This document shows, in pieces, positions 1 through 12,352 of a stretch of DNA of 64,000 nucleotides. The notes under the pieces are model-generated. The model was not told where the DNA came from and did not search any database. It saw only the letters and a list, made by a program, of their open reading frames with translations. Source of the DNA: Selaginella moellendorffii (taxonomy: Eukaryota; Streptophyta; Lycopodiopsida; Selaginellales; Selaginellaceae); contig NW_003314304.1 in assembly GCF_000143415.4 (NCBI RefSeq), positions 1,038,561 through 1,102,560 on the forward strand, read 5' to 3'. Each line of letters opens with the position of its first letter. Position 1 is the stretch's first letter. The translations under genes were made by a program, and so were the position numbers.

Positions 1-13
1 CGGTATCAGAGGA

Positions 14-408
14 TGTTAGAATCCTATCCCTTACACCCTAAGCCAACTGGCTAAAGGGGTGATCACTTAATTGCAGGGCCCTTTCCTTATCCTATTATCT
101 TGACCTAGTGCCTAACAATCCTCACCATCGTTAGGGAATGATCGTCCACGATCATACTTAGCCCACCATCTGGTCACCATGGTCCTTCTCTTAGGGTCTA
201 CCAAACCTTGGTTCTCCCTCTAGATCCACCATATTGAATATTCCTTTTAGAATATTCCTGCCCCACTCGTTAGCCACGAGAATCGAACTGGGCTCCAATA
301 CCAATGTTAGGATCCTATCCCTTACACCCTAAGCCAACTGGCTAAAGGGGTGATCACTTGATTGCAGGGCCCTTTCCTTATCCTATTATCTTGACCTGGT
401 GCCTAACA
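14..408 (-). mobile_element. Miniature LTR retrotransposon (TRIM-like)
   Basis: Two 104-bp direct repeats (14-117 and 305-408) begin TGTTAG and end CTAACA, so they have TG...CA LTR ends. They enclose only about 187 bp with no coding capacity. Read on the minus strand, the repeat at 305-408 is followed at once (304 downward) by TTGGTATTGGAGC, which resembles the initiator-Met tRNA primer site TGGTATCAGAGC. This supports a minus-strand element with its 5' LTR at 305-408. No clear target duplication is visible: the flanks are GAGGA and ACCAC. Confidence 0.6.
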
Positions 409-545
409 ACCACCACTGTCATCACCACCATTACCACCACCGCCGTCATCACCATTATTACCACCACCACTGCCACCATCATCACCACTAGCAGCGTCAT
501 TGCAACCATTGTCATCACTACCATTGCTACCACAACCACAAATGC
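409..545. repeat. Trinucleotide-like microsatellite (CAC/ATC/ATT)
   Basis: This is a degenerate run of CAC, ATC, ACC and ATT triplets abutting the LTR of the miniature element. Threonine/isoleucine-rich open frames on + and valine-rich ones on - are by-products of the repeat. Confidence 0.7.
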
Positions 546-571
546 CACTACTTTTAACATATTCGCAAAAT

Positions 572-794
572 ATGGCAGAAATTAGCTACATTACGAAGCA
601 ATGCCCAAGTGCGCCTAACAGGGGTGTTGGGCCCGAGCTGGGGGCTAGATCTGATAATGGTGCTATTAGAGGTGTAGTTGAAGCTGAAAGAGAAGTGGAA
701 CTACCTAAACACATTGTAGACAAGTACTTCCAAGAGACAGTTTTGAGAACCAAAGAGAAGGCCATTCACAAGACTCTAGAGTCTCTCAAGTGGG
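572..794 (+). pseudogene. N-terminal exon piece of the ParB-methyltransferase-like gene
   Basis: An open frame from the ATG at 572 (MAEISYITKQ...) ends in ...KTLESLKW at 793. The last 12 bases, CTCTCAAGTGGG (783-794), recur at 7229-7240 in the same codon phase (...HALKWEGPGD...). This piece therefore reads as the upstream half of the gene that resumes at 7229, separated by an inserted 6.4-kb element. The encoded 74 residues are charged (VEAEREVELPKHIVDKYF) and I do not recognise a domain in them. Upstream promoter and 5' exons are not visible; the miniature LTR element and a microsatellite lie immediately before it. Alternatively it is an unrelated exon and the 12-bp match is chance. Confidence 0.45.
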
Positions 795-3700
795 GGGATG
801 GTCCAAAGTTGAGTTGAGCTCATGAGTTGAGCTCAATTCAGCGCAAGTCAATGTAAGTCAATGCAGTCAACTATAACTCTTACAAGGAAAATCTATGTTA
901 AAAAAATTAAAGTTCTGATAAACTTTAAAATATTAAAATATATAAATACCTAGTTCAAAAGTTTCTACTAAATTGAGTTATTTAGAAAAGATAAAGTTCA
1001 TGAGAACCTATCTATTTTCTTACTAAAGACTATCTTTACAACTATCATATTTTGATTTTCTTGCAATTTGTTAAAAAAACCTAAATATGAATCAAGATAA
1101 AATTTTTAAAGGGTAGCCATTAATAGTGTATATTGGTACTATTTCATTTATTCTATATTTCTTAAGTAAAATAAAAAATTTATAAATAAGGCAAATCAAT
1201 GTGAGAATATTAATTATCATAATCTTTATATTACACTCTTAGTCCTTATTACCCATCCGGGAATGTAAAGACTATTATCACTTTTGATAAAAATGCTCAT
1301 ATTACCTCTAAAACAATAGTCTAGAACAAAAGAAATGAAGAAATGAACATAGCAAAAAAAAAAAAAAAAAACTAACAAATCTACTCTATAGAGCTTCCTA
1401 AAGAGTAATTTATATATTAATTCATATAAAAAAACTCTACTTGCCTTCCTACAGCACAATCCTCTTATATGAGAAGACCAAGGTATATTTTTGGGATGAA
1501 TCCTCACTAGTATTTTTCAAGAGTTATTTGTGAATAATAATAATAGAAATCAAAATCTTTTAAAAGACTCAAAAGTGATATCACATCAAAGAATCAAGTT
1601 TATCTACATTTCCAAGATTGAAAGATAATCTCATATAAGAGAATGCATATGGGCCTACGTGTTTGCATACTCTACTACTATAATATAGTTTATATTTCTT
1701 TGTTGTGTATTTTTCTAGAAAGTTGGCACAAGTGTAGAAAAGAACATATATAGATGGTCATTAGAATGATAAATATTCTATCATGTGTATCTAGAATTCT
1801 AGAAGCTCTTCTATTCATAAGTAGGCTATGATTATGAAATCTCATTTTTGAGATTGACATTTCAAGAATCTGAGTATTATTAATGTCATAATAAATAAAC
1901 CTCATTCCCAAGACTAAAAATTAATATATAAATGCCAAGAAAAGTTAGTTATTATAGTATTTTTATTATCCTTAAGCTCCTAAAAAATTTAATATAGAAA
2001 TGGCTCAAAGGAAAGTCATTACTACTCGTACATAAGTCCCTAACACCTTATATTTGTCTCCACCTTCATCCCTAAAGTTTACTAACATTCCACATTCACC
2101 TCCACTATAACCACATTACAATCTTTTTTCTATTGTGGTTTTTATGAAGTTGAACTAGAGCTCCCTATATACAAAATTTTGAATATTGTTACTAGAGAGG
2201 GATACCTCCAACACTTTAAAAGTAGTGCCACATGTTTTTGCAAGATCATGCTCTTAATATAACAAGACTGCTTAAAATCACAAAATGCTATTATATTCAA
2301 TGTCTAGTATGCTACTGTTTTTTTGGACAAGAAAAATGTCTTCATTACAAAATTTCCTTTAAGCACTATAGCAATTGCCTAACAACAGGTCTAAAAGTGT
2401 GGATGTACAATAAATTCAAGAATAAATTATGAATACATACCCACTATTATTTCATGGTGAGGAATAATATCCCTTTGGGAAATAATGCATTGGCTAGTGT
2501 AAACTATGGGTTTTTTAAGCTATTGACGAAGGGGAGTTTCCTCAAGTTGAAATCTACTACACCCAATCCATAGAAGAACTTACTCTTGATTTAGTGGGAA
2601 TTAATGAATAAATTGAGAGTTTGATACTAAGATGCCCAATATGCCTTTTTTTTCTTGGGTCAGGATATTTTTATAGGCTTTTATAGTTTTCTTAAGCACT
2701 ACTGCAACTACTATATAAAGGGTGTTATCACTTCATATATAATTGTTGACAAGATATTGAAGGATGAGATAGCAACACATAAGCATTACAAATTGACAGT
2801 TGCATGTGAGAATACCAATTTGCAATTATAAAATATGATATTAACATTGACAACTATTCCTGACATTATTATTGACATTTTGATATATGACAGGATTTTC
2901 TTCTCAAATGGATTCATTTAACTTTCTTCTATCTCATCATCAATATATCATTTCCTTCTATGCCTTCTTCTATTGAGATTGTGCTTATTTTGCATTTGTT
3001 AAGTTATAGATTTTGCATATTTTGGGAGACTTTTAAAACCTCTAACTCTAGGTGACTATGATCTATAAAACAAAACTAAACATGTATTAAAATCTTAATA
3101 AATATAATTTACCTCCTTGAGGTTAGAGGTAGCTCTAAGCCAGTGTTTGAATAAATGATGTTCTTTAATAGCAAACACCGATCTACTAGAATCATATGCT
3201 ACCTCCACTATAGAACCATTACTTATTGTGCAATCAATCACAATATTATCTAGTGGGTAATAGAGCTCAAGAAAAACTTATATTCCTGATGGAGTTTCAA
3301 ATCAATACCTAGGAATGTATTGCACATCTACTCAACCACAAGATTCGATATGATGTTAGTGGCACTATTGAGCTCACCTGAGGCCAAAAACAACTCGAGG
3401 TGGTGAGCTTGAGTTGGACCTTGGGCAGTTTGGGAGTCCAGGGGCCGGAGGTTATTTGAATAACCTCGGGCCCTCGAGGCCAGAAAGTGCCCGAGGTGGG
3501 GAGCCGGAGCTGGACCTCGGGCACTTTCGGGGTCCCGGGGCCCGAGGTTATTTGAATAACCTCAGGCCCTCGAGGCCAGAAAGTGCCCGAGGTGGGGAGC
3601 CGGAGCTGGACCTCGGGCACTTTCGGGGTCCCGGGGGCCCAAGGTTATTTGAATAACCTCGGGCCCCCGAGGCCAGAAAGTGCCCGAGGTGGGGAGCCCG

Positions 3701-6700
3701 AGCTGGACCTCGGGCACTTTCTGGGTCCGGGGGCCCGAGGTTATTTGAATAACCTTGGGCCCCCGGGACCCCGAAAGTGCCCGAGGTCGAGCTCCGGCTC
3801 GCCACCTCGGGCACTTTCTGGCCTCGAGGGCCTGAGGTTATTCAAATAACCTCGGGCCCCCGAGGCCAGAAACTGCCCGAGGTGGGGAGCCGGAGCTCGA
3901 CCTCGGGCACTTTCTGGCCTCGAGGGCCCGAGGTTATTTGAATAACCTCGGGCCCTCGAGGCCAGAAACTGCCCGAGGTGGGGAGCCGGAGCTCGACCTC
4001 GGGCGCTTTCCGGGTCCGGGGGCCCGAGGTTATTTGAATAACCTCGGGCCCTCGAGGCCAGAAACTGCCCGAGGTGGGGAGCCCGAGCTGGACCTCGGGC
4101 ACTTTCCGGGTCCGGGGGCCCGAGGTTATTTGAATAACCTCGGGCCCTCGAGGCCAGAAACTGCCCGAGGTGGGGAGCCCGAGCTCGACCTCGGGCACTT
4201 TCGGGGTCCGGGGGCCCGAGGTTATTTGAATAACCTCGGGCCCTCGAGGCCAGAAACTACTTGACCTATACCCTATTTTATTTTATCAATAACATAAGAT
4301 ACATTCATATTATATGTGAATTTTTTAAAAATTTATAAATGATGGTATATTATTATATATATTAATATTGGTTTTCCCAATTATATAGAAAGGATGCATT
4401 CTCAACAAGATTTCATACATATTTTGGATTTGTGACAGAACTTTAAATAGTATAAATCTGGTATGTTGTATTAATATATTAAATATATTGTATTATTTTA
4501 ATCTATGAATGGATGAATCCTCATCCATAAATTTGTTTTATATTGTGTATGAACATAAATTATAGGCACATGCTCTAAATGTCATTGAGTAGTATTTGCA
4601 TATATGGCTAAAATTCAACTCATATTGAGAATCAAAACTATGTCATTGAAGAATTATTATTACTAACATCACCTAACACTAAAGATTTGACAAACTACTG
4701 ATATTTTACACGTGATCAGATATTTTGGATCTCCATGCCAAAGCAAAATGTCATTACTATCATCACTAACAATCAAACTTCATATGCTAAAAACCTTTTC
4801 TTGGATTTGTGTGCATGTAATAGACAGTAGAACACATGATAATACTATCACACTTACACGTATTAGATATGCTATAGTATTTAGATTATTGTACATTGTT
4901 ATTATTCTTCTTATTGCTCTCCTTAAATCTTAATTTATGTTTCACTATAGATTTTTATAAGTAGCATAAGGGAGATAGAGAACTCCAAAACCTATAAAGA
5001 AGGATGAAAAGGTTCTTCTACATTTTTGAGATCATTCACTACTTTTGTTCTCTCAAAGTCATGTTTTTTAAAGTTTTTATGTCGCCATTTTAATTTTTAT
5101 CTTGGCTCTATTTTGTTAGAGGTTGTGATCCACAACAACACTAGTATGGTTGCTACTCAATGTTTTTTCTTTCTATTGTGGGCAAGGGTGGATAATAATA
5201 AAATTTGCAGAATTCAAAGTTCAAGGAGATTCAAGTTTTTGGATTTACAATAAAAGTGTTTAAGTCAAAGTGAATGTGAAAAAAGAGTTAGTTATCATCC
5301 TTTCCTCCTCTTCTAATTCAAGTGGAAAATTTATGCTAGTGTCTGCCCCAAATTCATGAGCTTCATCTTTAATAATATTCAAAGTTATTAGTAATGCTTT
5401 CCACTTTTCCCACTTCTCAGTCAACATACACTTATTTCTATATAAACCCATGAGTGAGCTTCCATCCTACTACAACAATAATATCTTCTTTGATCTAAAG
5501 CCTTTTATCAACAACATTAGTTCTAAACGAAAAGGGATGGAGACTAAGTAGGATGTCTAAAACTAGTGTAAGATCAAGACCACACACTTCTAACATTTTG
5601 AACAATATTTATAGTTCATTGTGGTAAGCATTTAAATTGCATGGATGAAATATATAATCAAAATAGCTATAGAAATTTTATATTTTTTGAAGAGTCTACA
5701 ATCAATCCTCTTGCCCATGACACTATTATTATTGGATTCAAGTGTTGGTTTTGCAAGAATTTTCCTTTATATTGTACCATTTACAAGGTCAAGATATACT
5801 ACTTCCTTTTGTGGGATAGAGTGGTTGGAAGAGATGAAGTCTCTTATTTTTTCTTTACTTTTGTTGCATTTTAATGTTATCTTTTTCATTAGAACCAACC
5901 ACTTGAGGACTTTATATACACCATAATTATGAATCTCTCCAAGAGTAAGCACTGGAGTTAGTATTATTTTGAAGCAGGGAAAAGGAAGATAAATCTGTAT
6001 AAAACATATTTATTGGATTTGATATATGCTATAGAGTAGTCTTCAAAAGCATTATCATTCGAAGAAGGAAGATACTAAGAACAAGGCCTTCTGTTGAGAT
6101 GTTACACAATAGGATAAAGAAGAAACTGACTCCACTAGCTCAAGAAGTGGCAACTATAGTTGAGAAAGTGGTTCGTAGCACATCTATAGAGTACAATTCT
6201 CAAGCTTCTATTAGTGACATAAAAACTGTTCACTGAAAGTGTTGTTTTTATAGAAAATAGAGAATACACAATTGTTATTCAATACTTTCCTTGCACATAA
6301 CCAAACTTTATTAAGCACAAGAAATATAGAAAGGCATAGGAAGCATATATATATTACATTTTCATCAACACTTTACACTAAGATCTTAAAGTGGACATTC
6401 ATATATACCAAGCAAGATTTACTACTGCTAAGTTGTAAGACTTTTGGAGCTAATAATACTATCGATATTTATTCTCTATAGGTGAAATACACTTTTTATA
6501 CTTTATATAATTAATAATAAAACATTCATTTCATTTCATATACTTCCAAGTTTTCTTTTTACAATACTATCTGTAATACTAATGTGTCTTTGTTTTTGTC
6601 TTTACAATCTCAAAATATATTTCATAGTAATTTGAGGCCATAATATTGCAATATGTTGCAAGAGTGTATATGCTATTGTATTGATTGTTGCCACTGTTTC

Positions 6701-7228
6701 CACCAAAAGTTAGAAAATAGATAGGGCATTTCTTGAAAAACATGGAATTATAATTTTTTTAAATAAATAAGAGGGCATTTTTTTCACCTAAATTGTTGCA
6801 CTCTTTATTATTGTGTTTATCTCTAATATATGATCATTATTTTCATTATCCTTTTTTTCTATCTTTTATATGGTTTGGATGTGTTATGCAATAGGATGAA
6901 TATTGCAGCTCTTAGTCCTTGAATTACTACCCTGAAAAAAAAGATTTCAAGAGTTGAAACTACCAACATTAGAACTATTTTATTTTATGTTTTGGCGAAC
7001 TTAAATAAAATAACATATAGTAAATATTTATACTTTTAGACAAGAAGCCTCCTCTAAAATAGTTTTATCTATATAAAATGTAGAGAGTTATGAAAATATA
7101 GCATAAAGTTAGGTTTTCTATAACCTTAATTTTTTAAAATTTATAATATTTGTATTAAATTGTAATTGAAAATTGAGCTCAACTCACGAACTCAACTTTT
7201 CAACTCATGAGCTCAAGAGTGGTCCACG
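795..7228. mobile_element. Mutator-like non-autonomous DNA element
   Basis: The left terminus (795-893) reads GGGATGGTCCAAAGTTGAGT and continues into GAGCTCATGAGTTGAGCTCAATT. The right terminus (about 7135-7228), read in reverse complement, starts GTGGACCACTC and then gives the same GTTGAGTTCGTGAGTTGAGC block. Identical 12-bp flanks CTCTCAAGTGGG (783-794, 7229-7240) fit a 9-12 bp Mutator-type target duplication. Inside I see no transposase. 894-3410 and 4259-7130 are AT-rich sequence with only short chance ORFs, and 3411-4258 is a GC-rich satellite. A closer match to the left TIR lies at 12873-12968, so the right boundary is open to question. Confidence 0.45.
3411..4258. repeat. GC-rich satellite, nine ~96-bp units with internal palindromes
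   Basis: The block GAGGTTATTTGAATAACCTC recurs at about 3449, 3545, 3642, 3738, 3835, 3931, 4027, 4123 and 4219, a spacing of 96-97 bp. Each block is itself a near-perfect palindrome. The rest of the unit (CCCGAGGTGGGGAGC, CCTCGGGCACTTTC, CCTCGAGGCCAG) holds more complementary pieces. One unit around 3770-3840 is inverted relative to its neighbours. GC content is far above the flanking AT-rich DNA. Gly/Pro-rich ORFs on both strands are repeat artefacts. Confidence 0.9.
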
Positions 7229-10074
7229 CTCTCAAGTGGGAAGGCCCGGGAGACATGATCCGAGAAATCCCACTATGTCGATTCACTCAAACAAGCATCG
7301 TTTGCTCTGCTTCACTGCACTTCGTCAACATAGACATTTACTCAGTGTCACCGGAAATCGAGAGGGTTTGGGATGACATTTGGAAAATGAAGTCCTGCGA
7401 ATTTGACAACATGCTTATGAGCCATTCTGAGACTCAACAATTTGTGGGGAAAATGTTCTACATTATTGACGGGAATCATTGCTGGTGTGCGTGGATGAAG
7501 TGCATCAATGAATGCTTCCGAGACGATCCTGTCTATCACATCAATGTTCCAGTTGGACATGTACATGTGAGAGGATCTCTAGATGTGGCAAGGCTTGTGA
7601 TAGGTTGCCACAAAATTAATGTGTAAGTACCTCTCCTTCTTCAATCACTTTTAACAATTTGTGTTTTGTAGGCTGGGATAATTTGTAGTGCAGAAACAAA
7701 GCCTAGTATATGATATCGAGTAGATCCGGTTTCTTGCCAATCTCGACAAGGATGCAATCCACAGCCACTATGGTGATGATTTAGTATCATTTATTCGGCA
7801 TCAATGAAGTCCTCAAGATGCCAAAAGATGGTACAAGAATCCAGTGGCTTTTATGACAGCTATGTGGAGTAAGGTATGTTCTTCCAAGTATACTTCTTAT
7901 CATAAAATGTTTGTGTTGTCTTCAGCCATTGGTGAAGGTTAAGCAAGATGCATATGCACAGTCGCATCAAGCTAAAAATGATCAAGAACTCTTGGAGCAT
8001 TTAGTTGCAATTGACAAGAAAATCAACAACACAAAAAAGACAAAGGTAAAGAAATTACTTAGTGTGGTTGACCCTCGATGCCCAAAGGAGTGGTTTAATA
8101 TTATAATAGAGATTGCTTGTCATGAAAGTAAGTATTGTTTGCATTTACATGAAGGTTACTTACAAAAGTTATTTCTTAGTGGGCAAGACTCTAGATAAGA
8201 TTATTTACAACATCTCAAAGTCAAAGCTTACATATGAGGAACATATACACATTCTGAATAACCTCAATAGCAGACTTAGGGAAGAAGATAAAGGTTTGGA
8301 CAGTATGATGGAGACTGTGATGAGGAGGACCGTCTACATTTCACAAACTGTATATAAAGGGGAGATGTTTCTAGCACCTTTCATAGGGGATGATCCTAAG
8401 CAACTTCCATTCAAGGAATTCGTCACCACTAAACTTACAAAACTCGGAGAGGACTGGCTACCAAAGAAGGCCACAAGCACAACTCCATTTGATAAACAAC
8501 TTGGCCAACCTTACTTCATGCGTCGAGCAGCTTTCAAGTAACATACAATTTCTCAACTATACTCAATTTATTTATATTCTATTATAGGTATCTCCAATAT
8601 AGAGGCATTCCTCTTGAAACACCGGTATGCACAAAACTCCTAAGGCATGGTGTGAGAGATGGAGGCATATACCTGACAACAATGAAGTTTCCAGCAGCAA
8701 TAAAGCAAGCTTGGGAATTGGAGATGCCAAATTATGCACCAACCTACTGAGAGGTTGCAAGAGGCAACAATGAAGATGTGCCGGATGACGAAGATGATGG
8801 CCATGAGAATGTCGACATTGTTGGTGCCAATGGCGAGGAGAGTGAAGATGGCGGTGAGAATGACTTGCAAGAAATTCCTCAAGATGAAGTCAAGCAAGAG
8901 AACTAGAACGTCCAAGAAGTTCTACCTCGACAAAAGCATGCAAATCCACATCTGGAGGAATTAGTCAACAGTGATGATGATCGTCTAAGACATCCCTATA
9001 AACGAGGAACTTCTCGAGGTATATTTCTTTTAATTCTCTCCTTCTCTTAGTTCCTCAAAATGGTTGCAGCAAAAATTGTCGGGAGTAACTTCATTCCAGC
9101 TTGTCTTGATGCCTAAGAAGAGGATCTGGAGGAACTTATATCTACCACACACCACATGACAGTATGTAAATCTTTCTTAAGTTCACATCTTATCTTTGTC
9201 TTCTCCCCCTAGATTCACCCTATTTCTTTAGTGGCATTCTGTGGTGAAGTTGGGATCTTTATTGGCTGCTACAGTTCATTGATAGCATCTTTTGAGGAGG
9301 ATGCTGAGAATATGGCTATCCGGCAAAAGTGGGAGCGCTTTTGTCAAAAGATCCATAGGCGACCACTCAAGAGCACAAACTTCATGCTCTTTGATATGCC
9401 AGATGGTCTTCCAGATGTTAATGGTGATGTCCCAAGCTGGAACAACCTGACTAAAGACCACTTGAAGGATGCTTTCCTTTTGGTAGCAATTCTCCTTCAC
9501 ACAACTGGTCAAGTTGTCTTCATTCTCCCGAATGACCTCTATTGGATGTCCTGCCTTATGAGGTATGCAACTCAAGTCAACTTCAAGAGGTTCTCTTCCG
9601 GGTGCATCATGGATAGTGTTGGGGTCGAGACCAAAGGTGTCCTAGACATGCCAGAGAAGGTAAGAAATCATCTTCTATTTTGGTTGTCTCTAAAGTTTTA
9701 TTATTCAGGTTATGATGTGGATCTACCATGTGTTCTGCAAAAGAGAAAATGACGGTTTTCATGATAGCAAACGTGCTGCAAGGGTTTTACCAGGGTATGA
9801 TAGCTTTATTGACATCATACCAAATCTCGTAGATGACGACATCCGCAACACATTGTCTGGGTATCGGTTCCGATCTCCATCGGCAATGCATGTCCTACTT
9901 GAGCTTTATTGCCCAACTAGAGGTGTTGTCATCGATTGCACAGCAAGTAGTGGTTCGATGGTCGAAGCAGCACATGACTTTGGTAGGTCGGTGTTTACGA
10001 TTGAAGAATATGAGTTCTTCAAATGCTATCTTAGAGGTTTTCATCCTTCTCTATCAGTTGCTTCTAGGAGGTAA
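7229..10074 (+). pseudogene. ParB-like plus DNA methyltransferase-like multi-exon gene
   Basis: The first exon (to about 7623) carries a ParB/sulfiredoxin-type N-terminal fold: a MIREIPLCRF strand and the signature FYIIDGNHCWCAWMKC, as in ParB-family 'vxDGnHRxxA' motifs. Exons at 7671-7875, 7925-8127, 8190-8538, 8588-9163, 9212-9659 and 9709-10074 are joined by introns of about 49 nt with GT-AG ends (for example 9660-9708 and 9164-9211). The 3' exons give, in order, LFDMPDGLP (a degenerate motif IV, normally DPPY) and then VVIDCTASSGSMVEAA..FGR....EEYEFF. The latter matches motif I plus the following GR..GxE block of beta-class N6-adenine/N4-cytosine methyltransferases. An acidic stretch (EDVPDDEDDGHE) lies between. 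Stops within exons (for example about 7828, W to TGA) indicate decay. ParB-methylase fusions are common in phages and bacterial mobile DNA, but these introns make it eukaryotic. Exon edges are my reading of splice signals. Confidence 0.6.
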
Positions 10075-10499
10075 TTTATAATGTTTTAAAAACTTATATA
10101 TAATATATATTTAGTTTTCTAAAAGTCTTCCTAGGTATGCATGGCACATCATATGCAATGTGTAAATTGAGGAGTGGTATGAAAAATCTATTTATTAATG
10201 ATACATTAAAAGACAATTGAATACATCCACTTATAATAAGAAAGATGTGTCACATGTCAATGTGATAATGATTGTGATAGTGAGAGTGTTAGTGTAGCAA
10301 ATAGTGACAGTGATAGTGTCAATGACAAAGACAGTGTCAATGTCAGAGATGACAGAGTTACAGTTTCAATTTGTCAAATTTCATAATTACTAGTATTATG
10401 AGTTTATTATCTATAGGTAATACAATTTTGTTAATAAAAAAAAGGCGAGAGGGGGGGGGGGGGGATGGATAATATCATAGTGTAAGAATTATTAGTAGC
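10075..10499. other. Spacer with a poly-G tract
   Basis: AT-rich spacer downstream of the methyltransferase-like exon. It contains GTGATAGTG/GTCAATG-type degenerate repeats (10260-10370) and an uninterrupted G run of 13 or more at about 10451-10464. No gene is visible. Confidence 0.5.
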
Positions 10500-11055
10500 T
10501 AGAATTTTCAATAGGATGGCCTAAAAATACCATATTCAGCACTTGTGGATGTAGTATTTACTAACGAAATATTGTTCCTCACAATGAAATGATAATGGTT
10601 GTGTGTTCTTAACTCTTTCTTGATTTTCTTATACGTCCATTTATGCACACTTTTCACACCAGTTCTTGGGCAATTGTGACAGTGTTCTAAAAAAGCTTCT
10701 AAACCATACAGCCTTCCATTTTATTTAAATAAAAGTAGCAGATGGGATACTAGAGATAATATGTGTTCATTCTTTCAAAAGTTTTAGCCATATCTGGAGC
10801 AAGATCTTGAAGAAACATCTGGCATCGCTTTTGAAGGACATGAGGCAATCCATCTTTAGTAGCAACATCTAGAACATTATCTGGAAGAAGGATCTCTTGT
10901 TTAGTCACACTTGGGGCTACAAAAGGAAAAACTTCATAACAATTTTTGTGTGGTGGGAAGGGTGGAATGTTGGTAAAAGTTGGAGACAGAGGTGGAGACT
11001 CATATGAAATGCATAGGGGCCAAGTGTGAGTAGCAATAGCATTTTCCCTAGCCAT
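10500..11055 (-). pseudogene. Unknown small gene, tandem copy 1
   Basis: On the minus strand a 101-codon frame begins MARENAIATHTWP (11055). It runs through a Pro-rich segment (SPPLSPTF...PPFPP) to LPHVLQKRCQMFLQDLAPDMAKTFERMN. A second segment (10700-10500) reads ...EHCHNCPRTGVKSVHKWTYKKIK...SAEYGIFRPS in another frame, suggesting a second exon with a CxxC. A diverged duplicate lies immediately upstream at 11325-11845. I do not recognise the family. Its position between the methyltransferase-like gene and the 12968 terminal repeat suggests it may be cargo of a mobile element. Confidence 0.35.
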
Positions 11056-11324
11056 TCCTACACTCTAAACAAACTGAAATTTCAATGTTGAAAGCATCCC
11101 TTGTCAGTATTTATACTAAGAAAAGATCTAGGGGTTCTTGAAAGTTTAAATTGTCAGTCTCAAAAATAGGACTTCAGAATTATAACAGTGTTAGAACCAC
11201 TTATATATATAATAATATTTTTATACATGCTAGAATACTATCATTCTCGAAAATATAAGATTCTTCACTTTACTCATAAAGAATTAAACTTTTGAAAAAA
11301 CTATACATGACTTTCATATTACAT

Positions 11325-11845
11325 TAAAGGGTGGCCTAAATATCCCATATTCAGCACTTATTGATGTAGTGTTCACCAATGGATTATTGTTCTCCAACAT
11401 AAAATTATAATAGCTGTGTGTTTTTAATTCTTCCTTGATTTTCTTATACATTCACACGTGCACACCTTCCAAACCCGCTTTTGGGCATTTGTGACAATTC
11501 TCAATAAAATTTATCAAACCTATACAACCATCTGTCTTGTTTAAATAAAAGTTGCATATAGGACACTAAAAATAATATATATCTACATTAAGCTCCCCTG
11601 CCATATCTGGAGCAAGATTTTGAAGAAAATATTGATATCACTCTTGGAGCATTGGAGGCAATCCAATTCTTTTAACAACATTATAAGGAAGGAATTTTTG
11701 TTCAGTTGCACTCGAGGTCGCAAATGAAAAGGAGGATTGTTGCGTAGAGGTGAAGGTGGATTATTGGTTGAGATTAGAGATGGAGGTGAAGACTAATATG
11801 AAAGGCCTTGGGGACCAAAAGTAAACTTCTTCCTAACCATTGCAA
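11325..11845 (-). pseudogene. Unknown small gene, tandem copy 2 (more decayed)
   Basis: This stretch aligns along its length with 10500-11055. Shared blocks include the CATATTCAGCACTT, TTGATTTTCTTATAC and ATATCTGGAGCAAGAT sequences. The start (MVRKKFTFGPQGLSY) and Pro-rich region are recognisable, but stops and frameshifts break the frame. The order and orientation match copy 1, so a tandem duplication of about 0.8 kb is the simplest reading. No function can be assigned. Confidence 0.35.
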
Positions 11846-12352
11846 CACACAAGAAGAATTAAATTTCCCAGCAATAAGAATTCTCTGATTAATATACTAT
11901 ATTTCAATCTCGAGAATGATATTTTATTATGACATGACAATATATTGAATCATAATTGTTAGTCTCAGTAATTTCAACCTACTATGAGAGACAAGTGGCT
12001 ATAGGGTTTCAGAAGCTAAAAGCTAGCATATAATTAATACGGAGCCTTATTTTATATAGCTGGGCTGCTATATATAATAATGGCGAATACACACAGGCAC
12101 GCGAGTATGCCTTTTTGCAAGATTACCTTTCAATCCCAAAATCATATATAAATTTAACTCTTTGATTTGTCCACATCATATATACTTACACTCTTTACAA
12201 AGACAAAACATATAAAAAGGAATAAGATATATATAAAAACTTACATTTTTATAATATTTTAGTGGATTACAAAAACCATTGAAAGGTTTATAAAGTGGAT
12301 TTATTAGTGCTTTCCACTGTGTTGTCCATTTCTTCTTTTCTCTTGCTTTGGA

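Noticed and set aside
285-305. tRNA gene fragment
   Set aside because: The tRNA-like sequence abuts an LTR end and reads as a retrotransposon primer-binding site; no cloverleaf can be formed.
358-585. Thr/Ile-rich ORF
   Set aside because: It is a by-product of the CAC/ATC microsatellite.
3309-4264. Gly/Pro/Glu-rich ORFs on both strands
   Set aside because: They are translations of the 96-bp satellite; equally long frames on both strands follow from its palindromic structure.
7229-10074. Bacterial contamination carrying a ParB-methylase gene
   Set aside because: The exons are joined by ~49-nt GT-AG introns with pyrimidine-rich acceptors and sit within plant retrotransposon-rich DNA.
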